This document shows positions 21,601-31,310 of a DNA stretch of 64,000 nucleotides, in pieces (positions within the stretch are counted from its first letter, which is position 1; each line of letters starts with the position of its first letter). The stretch comes from Rhynchopus euleeides (lineage: Eukaryota > Euglenozoa > Diplonemea > Diplonemida > Diplonemidae): contig OY723258.1 in assembly GCA_963210315.1 (NCBI GenBank), forward strand, positions 682,001 to 746,000, read 5' to 3'. The position numbers and the translations under genes are program-made. The notes beneath the pieces are model-generated. The model was not told the DNA's origin. It was given only the letters and a program-made list of their open reading frames with translations, and made no database searches.

Positions 21601-21808
21601 CCACAAGGAGGGGGACGGGCTCCCGGTCACTATGGGCTTCTGCAAACGCCACAGCATGGACCGATGCGGTGACTGCTACAGCGATGGCAAAACACTACCA
21701 CATTGCTGCCAAGCACACCACGCCGTCTATGCTGCACGCCCTCCTCCCCGGAGTGGCACTGAGTTGGCCCCACACTCTAACCCGAGTGGGGCCTCCGCTG
21801 TGACGTAG
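15683..21808 (+). CDS. LINE ORF2: OTU protease, EEP endonuclease, reverse transcriptase, RNase H
   Basis: The frame is open from the codon after the ORF1 stop. An OTU cysteine protease comes first, with KDGNCQY near 16101 and its partner histidine in FHYDV near 16432. An apurinic-type EEP endonuclease follows (about 16639-17380), with TANVTSLQ, VVALQETR, MGDLNTNPET and THCPLF. The reverse transcriptase (about 18270-19090) has DFKKCFDTV, GIMQGCPIS and the active-site box FVDD in place of YADD. A C-x2-C-x9-H-x4-C zinc finger lies near 19979. RNase H (about 20620-21030) keeps YFDGGARDN, EYEAL, RGDSQ and NTDADAL. The C-terminus (about 21520-21715) is Cys/His-rich. Endonuclease plus RT gives target-primed reverse transcription; the OTU role is unknown. 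There is no ATG before 16076, so expression probably needs readthrough or non-AUG initiation. Confidence 0.9.
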   Translation, partial: GGGRSGQRGGPAQEINVPPGRGADHVWGQITFAVGPPAAPHPEKQEVSGRIQTPPHTPSRTPTPTSPPTPPRPSRAAVRAGDTRATAPCWDPVDLATGAGEPRRLRGGGQEYSPSTIEQDEQWLTHAARRLMALRVPVPKDGNCQYAGLAEQCAEWTAGGLRAAVASSMRQNAERRASYVPDHDDPQAPTSYDDYVEKQTRPGTYGDAATLRVAAEVLDAQVWLLASNSKQCMTRCGEGAKVLGLTWRLFHYDVLRFPLSLARELAVTPTNQWDIPAALPMPTPATADGTRVPTPVQGSTASPPPRRLRHPAYQLTTPGVIRLATANVTSLQTHLGDVAGLKADVVALQETRVPDPSKGTHNGYFAAHGWAMHWGKGMPRVAGANGREQTRPGGVAVMAKEGLVAQVVQPKTAQEQKLYDSTRMVHVVLAIGDGKTALHILSVYGHSGTEVGEQREALLQETLDLAAGLGQVPVLLMGDLNTNPETSATLSQACRVGGWVDVATTHAELAQQSVQNTCWASENGTRLDICLMNSCAAPALRRVEVAKRGDYDIPTHCPLFVDLDLTAFRRPKKICILPTPFPAGKPKLGDAAARGIMQDVLAEGELRHGATAAQLLHRASTCGERFLKRVHVGHLERQEAAYTGRAEGYHMQWSRAATKHHPASARGAGDTNTRAKDGLLGNLRCLVQEGLKRLQADAPYGLTNGEKHAWNAAKKRLREGGLPQGLQAALTNTTSQLPDLEILEQALIALEGSQRGMFDRLRDARIRTWKARMQKAWTYEAGQVFAYLADRFCAPATFMRREDGSFTACPKEADELLRSDTAWGGYFRKYATTPEPRWDTFRQKYLRFLPEVADMECKTITAEDVGKALAKMSTSTSPGLHGWRVHELRQLPHELLRLFAEVFNEVERSGEWPEQLMHAMICLIPKPGSSGEPLSQRPISITPVLYRVWAAIRVKPALKWLEIIAPEDLHGCRPGHGAEDLIWHLAARIEEAHLTGRPLHGVALDFKKCFDTVPIDLTFRLAAELGFDARVLRTLRAAYRTMQRHFRASGTIGEGFLPTNGIMQGCPISVVLINVLVGVWMRMVEHRQDTRALSFVDDVYATAPSPEILQDVVDDSAGFSHDTGMAICAEIKSHVFSTSPGPLRIMYRARDGEATPLRQRNSFDCLGAMLHARLIREGRTAPQSERIARRKEGAQQNLRRTSALPLPVQWKGQAAAMTAGARLYYDALVTRWDSKDIRRWRGLFVAALWSGPPRRAQEIVLCVLHQAHRVDPAVAPPYRQITTWAKQIKKWSHSRVLSEAAWGSRERLEGTGPFALFWAALQGIEWRWSAATTLAYTDEAGRDVTFDPVAATPSAWAIFAHDLRQSLRNATAKKLAERRDDFQGAEHGIDGRVTRCVLEGEGAAITGYQRGLLRSVVAGAVPARGRTGLGEVCRYCTSGTPETVSHLWWDCAAWEPVRQKHPIAARDRTAWPACLAQCGVAPIYRYSVPENEQPLPMSFADRITTVAQLHRYFIAVLAARQEKDGLLDRSVRHHRTTVYPWEWSTPNPESASIPALAPSEVKQTWGKRPPGMWVALCDWLRGLKWGPQGSEHTVTLMELAVDFELSTGLTLPDTVTRRIRPPAHVDPNRKGAREARSRIPADTAPGLTLYFDGGARDNGTPFAVAGAGAVLYQDGCKVSEKVLPLLNVRSNNIAEYEALRAGLRLLERGDAPEGPVTVRGDSQVVLRQLQGDSLCRDAALRPLFLSTSRLAADLQPRFTLTYEHVKRESNTDADALSNAAMDEAERLGASRQQLQQDLTVFQSSILGKAASLKGLCSMVTKVGTGPWHCGHAANSTVLTAIGGSVAAGLSRRAQLNPATESVMRSLQAHLAVPAPSRTDTVFHDRGMAWAATFAPQPHYPEGWQQSAQQWAARGRQANSRVGRPWERRGAAPRTAPPGARRNAKVLACKLHWKPRCSACQKRRLPEEVCCRNHHKEGDGLPVTMGFCKRHSMDRCGDCYSDGKTLPHCCQAHHAVYAARPPPRSGTELAPHSNPSGASAVT

Positions 21809-21864
21809 AAATGGGCGGGGGTGGGCAATGATCCGCGCAGGATCTCCCCACACAAAACGTGGTC

Positions 21865-21882
21865 ACCACACACACACACACC
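21865..21882. repeat. (AC)n microsatellite at the LINE 3' side
   Basis: The tract follows GTGGTCACC, about 56 bp after the ORF2 stop codon. It is either the element's own tail or part of the target tract. Confidence 0.85.
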
Positions 21883-23988
21883 TTCGAGGTTTCAAAGAAG
21901 AACTAACCGGAAGAAAGAAGAGCCACCTCTGAGGGTGGAGAGGGCTGCAGAGAGAACTGCACCACCCCCCTTTGGGGTGGGGGGTGGGGTGTGGCCTACA
22001 GAGACATAGCAACCGGGGAGAGCGGGATGGTTTGTGTTGTGTAGGTTCAGAGCAGGTGTGTCAGGGGGGAAGGAAGGGGTGTGGGGTGTGCCCCTGACAC
22101 GGAAACTTCTTCGCGCCCTGTTGGGGGTGGTGGTGGTGGTGTTTTGTTTTGGCATGTGGGGTGCGTGTCGTGGGGATCGGCATGCTGAACGAAAACACGG
22201 AGGCCACAAAACCTGGTTTTTCGCCAGGGACACCTCCCCGTGGAGGCGGCAAATACAGCACAAGGCTTGGGGGAGGGGGGGGCGATCACCGCTTCGTACA
22301 CACCTCATTACCTTGAACAAACCGCCCGATTCCTCCTTACATCGCCCTCCCCCACCCATGTCCTCTACAGAACCTTGCATGTGTATTTTTATGGAGGTGT
22401 GTGTGCTCGCCACACCTCCACCCGACACCCGTCAGTCTCGGCTCTTCAACGACATTTGAAAAAGATAAGGCTGCTGCTGGCGTGCGCCAAATCCGAGAGG
22501 GGGGGGAGAGGGGCAAACAAAAAGGAGCAAGCCTTTGCTGTGGCAAGGGTTGTATTTGTTGACCCGCAAACTCATGCCCTGCGGATCCACTGTACTCCAC
22601 ACAGACGTGGCCCTTGTTGCTGTGGCGGAGACTGAGATCGAGCACATCCACCCACACTCGTAGTTGTTGCACCTATGCTCTATGTCGCACAGCCACAGCG
22701 ACGAAGGATTCTGTGCGGCATCGGGGGGGGAGAGCCATTCGCTCGGAAATGCAGAAAAATAAATGAAGAAAAAAGAGGGTGGGTCTCTCACAATAAAACA
22801 GGTCGCAAAGTGATGGTGGTTTGGCAACACAGGGCGGATGCAGAGCAAAGGCGAGTGCCCCCCCTCCACCCCCCCCCCCCCATGCGTACAGTATTCGGGG
22901 GAAGGAGCCACCGAAAACGCGCTGGGGACAAAACACTTCTTTTTTCGAGATCCCCCATACGTCGGCCAGGACGGTGGATATCCTGCGCGGGGTATGTCGG
23001 GATATCTCACATGCATCCTGGCCACCACATGCCACCACCACTGTTCTACACAGAAAAGAAAACCAAAAGAGTCCAGGTGTTTGTTTGTGCGCACGAGCGG
23101 CAGAGAGAGAGAGAGAGACAGAGAGAGGGAGACGACTCTCTCCATACGTTGCCACCGAGGCACCCCCCACCCCCTCCAAAACAGGAACAGCTCCACACAC
23201 CCACACCCACCCCCCTAAGTAGTAATGGAGAAGACAGACAACATCAAAATGGACACCCCGCACACATTCACACACCCACACCCAACAAAGCCAAGCGGGG
23301 ACGGGCGGCACGTTTATCGACAGCGAGAGAGTTACAGAGGTGGAGATGGATATGGAGAGACAGGGAGAGGGAGGGGGGGGAGGGGGGGGGGAGTAAGGGA
23401 TGTTGGGGAATGGGGTGAATCTACAGCACATCGGTGAGACGGGGGGAGGGGGTGGGAGTGGTGGGGAGGGGGGGGGGGGGGTGGGTGCGCGGCCTTACGC
23501 ATCATGGAATGGCCGCGTGGTGTGAAGAATAGGATGGGGGAGGGGGGGCTGTGGTGTGGGTATGGGCCGTTTTCCCATTAGTTTCGCCTACTGTTTTTTT
23601 TTGTTCTGTTGTTGCTGCTGATGTTGTGTCAATATCCGGGGATGCCCCGGACAAAAGCTTTGTTTGTGGGCGCCTGTGTCATACATGCGCTGCCAACAGT
23701 CTATTTATTACATGCCGCAAAAATCCAGTAATAAAGGGCACAAAAGGGCACAGAAAACCCCCCCAGGTGACTGGGCCGAAAGAAATACAAAAAAACAGAA
23801 AAATCTGGCGGGTGATTTTGCATGGTTGCACGAGCAGGGATGACGCTCCCCTGTGTGTGGAAGGGGCGACATCCCTTGCGGCTGCTGTCATTTCAGGGCC
23901 CTTCAGGGATATTATTTTTTTTGCGATTCAAATACACACTGCTCCCCACCCCCTCCAAACCCCTGCGCATTGCACTGCCACCCCGCCT
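21883..23988. other. Low-complexity intergenic region
   Basis: No gene is supported. The stretch holds purine/pyrimidine-skewed DNA, (GA)n near 23100-23130, and G-runs near 23370-23480 in plus orientation. Overlapping open frames on both strands are rich in Pro/His/Ser or Gly/Arg and reflect composition only. The 3' part is probably the 3' untranslated region of the PDZ-protein gene. Confidence 0.55.
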
Positions 23989-26900
23989 TTACATCGTCAT
24001 CAGATCCATCTTATCCTTCTGAGACAGCACATTCACGGTCCCCGCGTGGGTGCTCCCGTCATACCGCCGCACCTCAAAGGCCACAACACTCCCTACCTTC
24101 GCATGCCGTGCGAAGGCATCCTGGAAGGAGGGGACGTGGGTGATGGGATCGCCACCGAAGGAGATGAGGACGTCTTCTGCCTCGACGCCGGAATACTCGG
24201 CTGGCCCGCCTGCGGACACCTCGCTGATACGGCATTCCTGCTCGTTCCGTGTCGCGACGTCGATGTTCATCCCAAGCCACGGCGTCTTCGCCGGGTCGCG
24301 CCTCTTCCGCACCCCACCACGCGGCGTCAGCCCCCTGGCCCGGCGCGACAGCGAGGGAGACTTCCCCCGCCCCGCCTTCCCGGACACCCTCTTCCCGGAA
24401 GCGCTCCGCTTCCCCCCTGACACACTCCGCTTCCGCGACCCACGCGACGCGCTCCGCTTCCCAGACCCGCGCGACACGCTCCGCTTCCCGGACCCCCGCG
24501 GCGAAACGCTCCGCCTCTTCCGCTTCCCCGACACACTCCGCTTCCGCGAGCCGTCCTTCCCGTCCCCCCCTGAGGTGCTCCGCCTCCTGCGGGGCGACTT
24601 CCTCCCTGCAGAGGTGCTCCGCTTGCGCGGCAGACCCTTCTTGCGCGAAGAGGCCTTCTTCTTGGGGGATGCGCTGCGGCGGCTGACGCGGGGGCGCGGG
24701 GAAGCACCACGGGGGGTCAGCCCCTGCGACGCACCGCGCGGTGCGCGCGGCGACCTGCCGCGTGGGGCGGGCGACGCCCCGCGCGAGGCGCGGGGGGTGC
24801 GGGATCCGGCGCGGGCCGCAGGGGGCGAAGCCCCCCTCTTCGCAGCGGGCTTCTTCCTGAGGGGGCGGGGCGAGACACTGCGGGGCTGCTGCCCGTGCAG
24901 CGCGCGCGGGGTCATCATGGCGCGGAAGGCGCGCGGTGTCTGCCCACCGCTCTTGCTCCCGGCGCGTGGTGAGACCCCACGCGCCGCCCCGGGGCGCGGC
25001 GACAGACCCCTTGGCAGCGGGCGCGGGATGTTGGGTCGGGGCGAGGGTGCCCTCCCAGACCCCAGCCCGGTCAGCGCCGGCACCCGCCTCTTCCCGCTGG
25101 ACCCCTTCTTGCTGGACTTCTTGCTCTTCCGGCTGGACCCCTTGCTGGTGGCGGTGCCTCTGGAGCTTGCCCTGCTGGCCTTGCTCGCCTTGCTGGTCCG
25201 GCTCCCCTTCGACGCCATGATCATGCGGGAGCCCATCCGGCTGCCCATCGCGTCGGGGGAGATGGTGGCGGCGCGCGAGGGCGGCCCCCCCGACCCGGCC
25301 TTCTTCTTCTTCTTCTTCCCGGAGGACTTCTTCTTCCTGGAGGAGGAGGCCTTGCCGGAGCTGGCGCCCTTCCGGCTGGAGCGCTTCCGCCGCTTGATCT
25401 TCACCTCGGATTCGTCGCCCTCTCCGAGGCGGCGGAGCTTGTTGCACTGCAGCACCATCTCGATCATTGCGCAGGCGTTGGTCACAACCTCCCTGTTGTG
25501 CGACATGCGGGAGCGCATCTGGAAGGACATCATGTCGAAGGCAATCACCATCTCACGGATGCCGCAGCAGGCGTTGAAGAGGGCACGCTTGGGCAGGATG
25601 CGGCCGGATTCGAAATGCGCAAGGCGCCACTCCCCAGTCGGGGGGAACGTCTCCGCCTTGGTGACGCCCTTCTTCAGGTTCTCCTTCTCGATGGCGCGTT
25701 TGATGGTGCGGATGCCCTTGTCGTAGAGGAGCTGCTCCTGCCCCTTGCCCTCCTGCCGTGAGATGGTGAGGCGTTCGAAGTCGAAGTCGCAGTGGACGCT
25801 GAGACCCTTCAGGAGGCCGATGATCTCGCAGGCCATCTCCATCTCGTCGTCGCTGATAAGGCTCGTCCCATATTGACGCAGACGGAGGTTGTTGATGTCA
25901 CGCCGCACATCCTCCATCTGGCGATCCAGCTCATAAGTCTGGTCGTTGAATGCCGCGGTTTCCTGTTAGTGTGGAGGACGGTGGTTGGAGCTAGTGGAGA
26001 AGAGGTTTTTGAGAGCGGATCTTATAAAAGAAGGCCACGTGCTGATTCACGACCCGCTTCAGAGCGGAGAATCAGAAGGCGAATGTTTGAAGCCATACCT
26101 CCTCGATGCTGCGGATCTGCTCGTCCGCCTCCGCAACTGCTGCGAGCAGCTCCTCCTCAGACATGTCGGGTTGGGACAGAATGCGGTGCAGGGCGTCGTT
26201 CTCATCACGCAGAGCTTGCAGCTCGCGCTCGAGCATCTGCAGATCAGCGTGGGAATGGGTGGGGCAATGACACGGGGCATATCGAGCGGTTGGGCGCTTC
26301 AGTTTTAGCAGCCAACTTGAAGAGGCTGCCGAGATAACCCTCGGGGGGCCAAGCGGTGTGACGCCTGCCCCCCATCAAGAAGGTGGCAGGCTTAGAGGGC
26401 AGGGAAGGCGGTGCCGGCATAGCATACCCGACTCTCTGCATCTGCTGCCCAGTCTGCCAGGCGTCGGAAGTAAAGCCCAGCGAGGGCACGCCCGCTGGCG
26501 TTCTCGAGGCATTCGGAGATGGCTTCCTTCTTGCCGATGTCCTGCAGCAGGGGTGTGTTGTGTTGTGTGGTGCCCGCCTGTTTGTGCGGGTGGAGCCCCC
26601 GCGCTTTTCACCTCCATGCTATTTTCAGATTTCACATCTTGTGCGTGGGGGAGCTGAACCCGCCCCCACTCCCTAATCCACCCGCCCTTCTTCACCCCCC
26701 CCCCTCCCCGACCCGACCACGCCACACCTGCTGCTGCTCGAGGAAGCGGTCCCACATGCGCCAGTAGATGAGAAGACGCCCGCGGTTGGTGTGGCTCAGG
26801 AGCACCTCAGCGGCTGTGTGTGTAAAGGAGGGTGTGTGTTTGTCAGCAGTGTCCTCTGAGAGAATCTGCAGGTTAATGCCAGATTCTTCTTTTCGCCATT

Positions 26901-29042
26901 TCGTTGTGGTGGATCCTAGACACTGCACACTGTAAACAGCCACACGACAGGCGCGGGCATGGGCTTGCAGCGGTTTGCATACCAACCTCCTGCCGTCTGC
27001 GCCACTGTTTGCGCACCATGTGCTGCTCGAGCTTGTCGAAGAAAAGCTTGCACGTGCCGCGGTCGGTTGTACGCAGCATGGAGTGCGCAAGAGTGATCCG
27101 CCTGTTGTGCGCCCGCCGCATCCGCAGCCAGCGGACCATCTTCTGATAATACACATGCGCAGCATTGCGCCACGACGACCAGGCAAGGCACTCCGCAAGG
27201 CTCTGCTTTCGCCGCATTTTCATGACATGGTTCGCATAGCTGTATGTGTGTGGTGGGATGAGAGACCGAGGAAGCCGCACCGCACCCCAAAAACACCACA
27301 CACACCCTCACCCCACACACCACCCCCAGCACACTACATAATCATGAATACCTCTGGAGCTTGTGCCAGTACACCACCTTCAGGCCCTTCTCTGTGGTCG
27401 CCATAATAGACTCGGCGATGATGCGCTGTGATATGGCGTGCACGTGGTTACATTTATATGTTCGGCAAAGGGAAGAGGCAAGACCCCGCCCCTACACTGC
27501 CCCTTCCAGCCCCAGCGGCTTTCCATACCTTCCGCCGCCGCTCGATCTTCGCTTGGCTGTACCACTCCAGCCTTTTGTAGTAGAGACGCATGAGCCCAAC
27601 GGCTGTGCCTGTGGGGAAGGATAATGCAGTGTCACCCCATGGCACACCCCAGCGTGCTGATTGGGTGCTGGCACACGCCACACCACCACCTTCTTCCATA
27701 TTTCCTTGGCACTTGGCCACACGCGGCAGCAAACGGCACGCGCCGCTAGTTCAAATCTTGACATTGACATACTTGTGAGCATCATATGCGCGCACCTCTT
27801 GCGGTGGCTGAGAGACCTGCGCTGGTCGATCCAACGGATGGTCATCGAGTAGAAGAGACGCTCCAGCACATGTTTGCTCTTGCCCCCGAGAGCGAGGGCG
27901 AGCTGCATACGCCGCCGCTCGTCGATCATCTCGATCCTCCGCAGCTGCTCCTTCCGCCTCTCCAGCTCCTCGTAGTTCTGGATGATGGCCGCACGCATGT
28001 GGTCCACCGTCTGCTGCAGCTCCTGCTCCTGGCGGAGGGCCGCAATCTGGTGCTGCGCGTCAGACTCCGCCGCGTCGGACATCCACACCTTCACAATCCC
28101 GTTGGAAGCGACGCTCCACACCTTCAGGGTGTTGACCCGCGCCAGCACCTGCAGGCAGTTCACATAGGTCCCGGCGTGATCGAACATCCGTGTCACCAGC
28201 TGCAGCGACTGCGCATCCCACACGCAGATGATCCCATCCACACCGCCTGCCCAGATGCGAGCCGCAGTGGGGTCGCGCATCAGCGTGGTGATGGGCCCAT
28301 CCCGGTGGTCCATAAACTTCACGAGCTGCCCTGTCTGGGTGTTCCAAGCCTTCATCGTGCCGTCTGTCGATGCCGAGAAGAGGTAGACCTCCTCGATAAC
28401 GAGCGCCTTCACATCACCCCGATGCCCGATGATGGGCCACGGGTGTGCCTTCTCCTGCATTGTCTCCAGGTCCCAGCAACGGATGGCGTAGTCACTCCCT
28501 CCGGAGTACAGCGTGTTGCCTGAAGCAGCGAGGCAGTTTACGGTGTTCTGATGCCCGCTGAGCTGCACCATATAGCGGAATGTCGCCGCATCCCACTGCA
28601 GGATCTGCCAGTCGCGAGATCCGGTGAAGATATGACCCCCGAGGGCAACCATGCAGGTGATTGCGCCGGCGTGTTGCTTCACCTCGAATGCGAGCTCATA
28701 GGTGAGCTCGTCGAAGACACGGAGGTAGCCGTCGCTGAGGCCGCACCACATAAAGCCTCCATAGGAGAGCATGCTGACGACAAACACATCCTTCTTCCGC
28801 TCGATAGCGAGGAGGGGCTGCCCGGTCCCCCCGCGGCGCACCGTGATCTCACCGGTCTGCTCCGCAGCCCACACATTTGTCCCCAGGAAATAGTCCTCTG
28901 GGCTCCGCACCACCTCCACACACCGGATGCACCCGTCAAACCCGCCGAGGTTCCGGATCCCCTTAGTCGAAGTCGTCTCCTCGTCCTCCCAGATCCGCCG
29001 CTGGTCGAGGCGGACGTGCGTCACATCCGACAGCATCGCCAT
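23989..29042 (-). CDS. WD40 / helical-repeat / basic Ser-Arg / PDZ protein, eight exons
   Basis: Exons on the minus strand: 29042-27773, 27608-27529, 27425-27352, 27239-26983, 26813-26728, 26541-26428, 26236-26099, 25962-23989. Every junction keeps frame (1,330 residues), and all introns start GTATG or GTATT except one GTGTGG. Residues about 1-320 are WD40 repeats (GSRDWQILQWD, SGGSDYAIRCWD, SASTDGTMKAWN). A coiled coil follows. About seven helical units of some 37 residues come next, with a core like LxxYYxKLxxW (RLYYKRLEW, VYYQKMVRW, GLYFRRLADW), loosely like Sfi1-type repeats. Then come a coiled coil, a very basic Ser/Pro/Arg-rich region, and a C-terminal PDZ domain (about 1225-1320, with DVLISFGG). 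It looks like a cytoskeletal scaffold, but I assign no function. Alternative: two genes, the second starting at the ATG 26236, which sits exactly after CTGCAG. Confidence 0.75.
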
Positions 29043-30066
29043 AGCTCCTGGGCCCCCGCGTCACCCCTCCCCCCCTCAGGGGGGGGAGGGGAGGTGGTGG
29101 GGGTGAGGGAGGGGAAGGGTGGGTGGTGAGGGGGTGGGGGGTGGGGGGGGTCTTGCCCCGCACACGCGCACACCACCCTTTCCCTCTGAACACGGGGCGC
29201 GGGGAGGGGGGGGGGGGGGGCTTCCCGCCGATCCCGGGTGTTCCTGTTTGGGGGGGGGGGTTTTTGATCGTCGAGAGTGAATGGAAAAGTAAGTCTCCCA
29301 GCACCTTCTTGCAATGTTGTTTGGGGGGGGGGGGGGGGGGGTGTGGTGAAGTGGAAGTAGAGGTGGAAGGAATCACAAAGGTTTGGGTCTCCCTTAACTC
29401 GTTGGGAGGCGGGCGGGGAGAAGCAGGAGAAGAAACGGAGCATCCCTCCCTAAAACCAACCAGCCTGCCTCCGTTGGTCGCGAAAACACACCCTTCCCTG
29501 CGAGCACAACAAACAACTCGAAAGAAAAGGTCGGCAGGGAAAGGGGGGTGGGGGCGGGTGGTGGTGGTGCGGTGATTGGGGTTGAACTGCCTCGCGACAC
29601 CGTTTCCGATCAACCCGCACGCCTGCTTCTCCTCATGTATTTGCCGCACTTATAACGTTGGTTTTTGGGGGAGGGAGGGGGTGGGGTGAGGGGATTTTGC
29701 CCGACCCGACACCCCCTTTCTCTCAGCCTACCCCGAGGGTCCCTCCTGAGCCAACAAGGGACAGCAGCGACCCGCACGCAGCGACTCCGAAGCGCGTGGG
29801 AAAAGGGCAGGGGGAAGAAAGGCGAAACACGCGCAAAAAATAGTTTTTCCTCCGGTTCAGTGCAGATCAGCCCTTCCAGAGGGGCATGATGCAATCTCTA
29901 CAGCAGGTGAGGTCCTACGCAGATGTGTAACCACACCTTGTCGTTGATTCATTTTTCTCTATGTTGCCTGCAGCTCCTGAAGCCACTGTTCTTCAGGGCC
30001 AGGCGGCAAGGAGGCAAAGGGGAGGGGGGGGGGGGGAAGAGGCTTTACTCTAATAGCATGACAGGG
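29043..30066. other. Intergenic region with long G-runs
   Basis: No gene seen. G/C-skewed low complexity includes a 19-base G run (29323-29341) and others near 29208-29220 and 29250. It carries the presumed 5' leader of the WD40/PDZ gene. Confidence 0.55.
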
Positions 30067-30093
30067 CACGGTGGGATCATGAAAAAAATAGTA

Positions 30094-30422
30094 CCGTATA
30101 CGTAAATATTATGGAACGTAAATATTATGGAACGTAAATATTTTGGAACGCTGGTGGGTTGGCGTTCCAGATTTTTTTCGTTCCATAATATTTACAGGGC
30201 TTTCTGCGACTCGGGGACTTGGACCAGGTGATCGGACGGCATGCAGAGTCCCTGACGGGACCTACTCGTGCACTTTTCGCGCGATTCCTGACGCAAGCCG
30301 TCCTCACCACCGAGTCCCCAACTGGCCCTGTAAATATTTTGGAACGTAAATATTATGGAACGGACCGGCCAAAAATGGGCCCGTTCCATAATATTTACGT
30401 TCCATAATATTTACGTATACGG
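30094..30422. mobile_element. TA-flanked inner module, copy 1 (329 bp)
   Basis: It begins CCGTATACG, ends CGTATACGG, and has TA on both outer sides, as for Tc1/mariner-type insertions. The left end carries three tandem 16-bp units close to GTAAATATTATGGAAC; the right end carries inverted copies. A second inverted pair (TTTACAGGGC / GCCCTGTAAA type) encloses a GC-rich centre. It is about 97% identical by eye to the module at 34305-34649. Confidence 0.75.
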
Positions 30423-30428
30423 TACTAT

Positions 30429-30775
30429 TTTTAGTGACATGGCGACTATAATAGTCACTATAATAGTGGACCTGCGACTATTATAGTGACTATAATAGTG
30501 GCAGGTCCACTATAATAGTGACTATTATAGTCGCCATGTCACTATAATAGTCACTATTATAGTGGACTTGTCACTATTATAGTCACTATAATAGTCGCAT
30601 GTCCACTATTATAGTGACTATAATAGTGACGTGCGACTATTATAGTGACTATAATAGTGGCATGCCACTATTATAGTGACTATTATAGTGGACATGCGAC
30701 TATAATAGTCGCACGTCCACTATAATAGTCACTATAATACTGACATGGCGACTATTATAGTCGCCGTGCCACTAT
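30429..30775. repeat. Hierarchical palindrome array, ACTATAATAGT type
   Basis: ACTATAATAGT and its reverse complement ACTATTATAGT recur more than twenty times, separated by 2-6 bp spacers such as GGAC, CATGCG and GGCAT. Pairs of units form longer inverted repeats, for example GTGACATGGCGACTATAATA near 30433 against its complement near 30520-30543. Confidence 0.8.
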
Positions 30776-30950
30776 TTGCCCAGTATGTGTCCAGTATAAT
30801 TGAGAATGTGTCCACTATGTAGCGAGTAAGTGTGCCAAATTCGCCAGTATACCGTTTCCATATAGTACTATGTGTCCAGTAGATAGTCACTATATAGTGG
30901 CAACTTATAGTGGACAAAAATAGTACTACATTTTTTTTGATCCCACCGTG

Positions 30951-31310
30951 GGGGCGGCGGTGAAGGGGGGGGGGGGGGAGGGGGGGCGATGGGTCGACAA
31001 CCCACAGGGGTTGGGTTCACCGAAACCCAAGACAGGGAGGAGAGTCTGTTTTGTCTGTTTTGCACAACACAACCAAAACAGCCAAAGGAAGGTAGCTAGG
31101 CGGATGGCGAACCGTCGGGTGTGCCTCCGGGGGCCCGGACCTGAGCAAAATCTGATGGAACCCTTTTGAAAGGCTGGGCCAGGGGGCAAGTTTAACTGAA
31201 GAAGTTCAACCTAAGACACCTTGGCCCGCTCTGAGATATTCACCCTGCAGATATGGCCGCAAAGTGATGACCCCCTCGTGGGGGGGTTTGCTGAGCTGCC
31301 CTCAGCGCCT
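30951..31310. other. Short intergenic region 3' of the Tudor-like gene
   Basis: G-rich at 30960-30990, otherwise unremarkable. It is probably the 3' untranslated region of the gene ending at 31311. Confidence 0.5.

Larger units (their letters stand above)
13143..21864 (+). mobile_element. LINE retrotransposon copy 1, apparently complete, two intact ORFs
   Basis: A non-LTR retrotransposon on the strand opposite to all host genes. ORF1 encodes a coiled-coil protein. ORF2 encodes OTU protease, endonuclease, reverse transcriptase, zinc finger and RNase H. The 3' untranslated region is very short (about 56 bp after the ORF2 stop) and runs into (AC)n. Neither ORF is broken, so the copy may be young or active. 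The ends are inferred from the flanking (AC)n tracts. The 5' limit would move to about 9657 if the tandem array belongs to the element. Confidence 0.85.
30067..30950. mobile_element. CACGGTGG-TIR palindromic element 1 (884 bp)
   Basis: Left end CACGGTGGGATC (30067-30078), right end GATCCCACCGTG (30939-30950), a perfect 12-bp inverted pair. The similarity extends inward imperfectly to GTAC (left ...AAAAATAGTAC, right GTACTACATTTTT...). Inside are a TA-flanked module (30094-30422) and a palindrome array built on ACTATAATAGT (about 30429-30775). There is no coding capacity. It shares its ends with elements 2 and 3 downstream. Confidence 0.75.

Noticed and set aside
15965-21808. ORF2 starting at 15965
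   Set aside because: That codon is TTG; conserved protein sequence begins at or before it, so it is not a sensible start.
30091-30950. CRISPR-like array in the ACTATAATAGT region
   Set aside because: Repeats are 11-bp palindromes with 2-6 bp spacers in a eukaryotic context; no spacer-repeat pattern and no cas genes.
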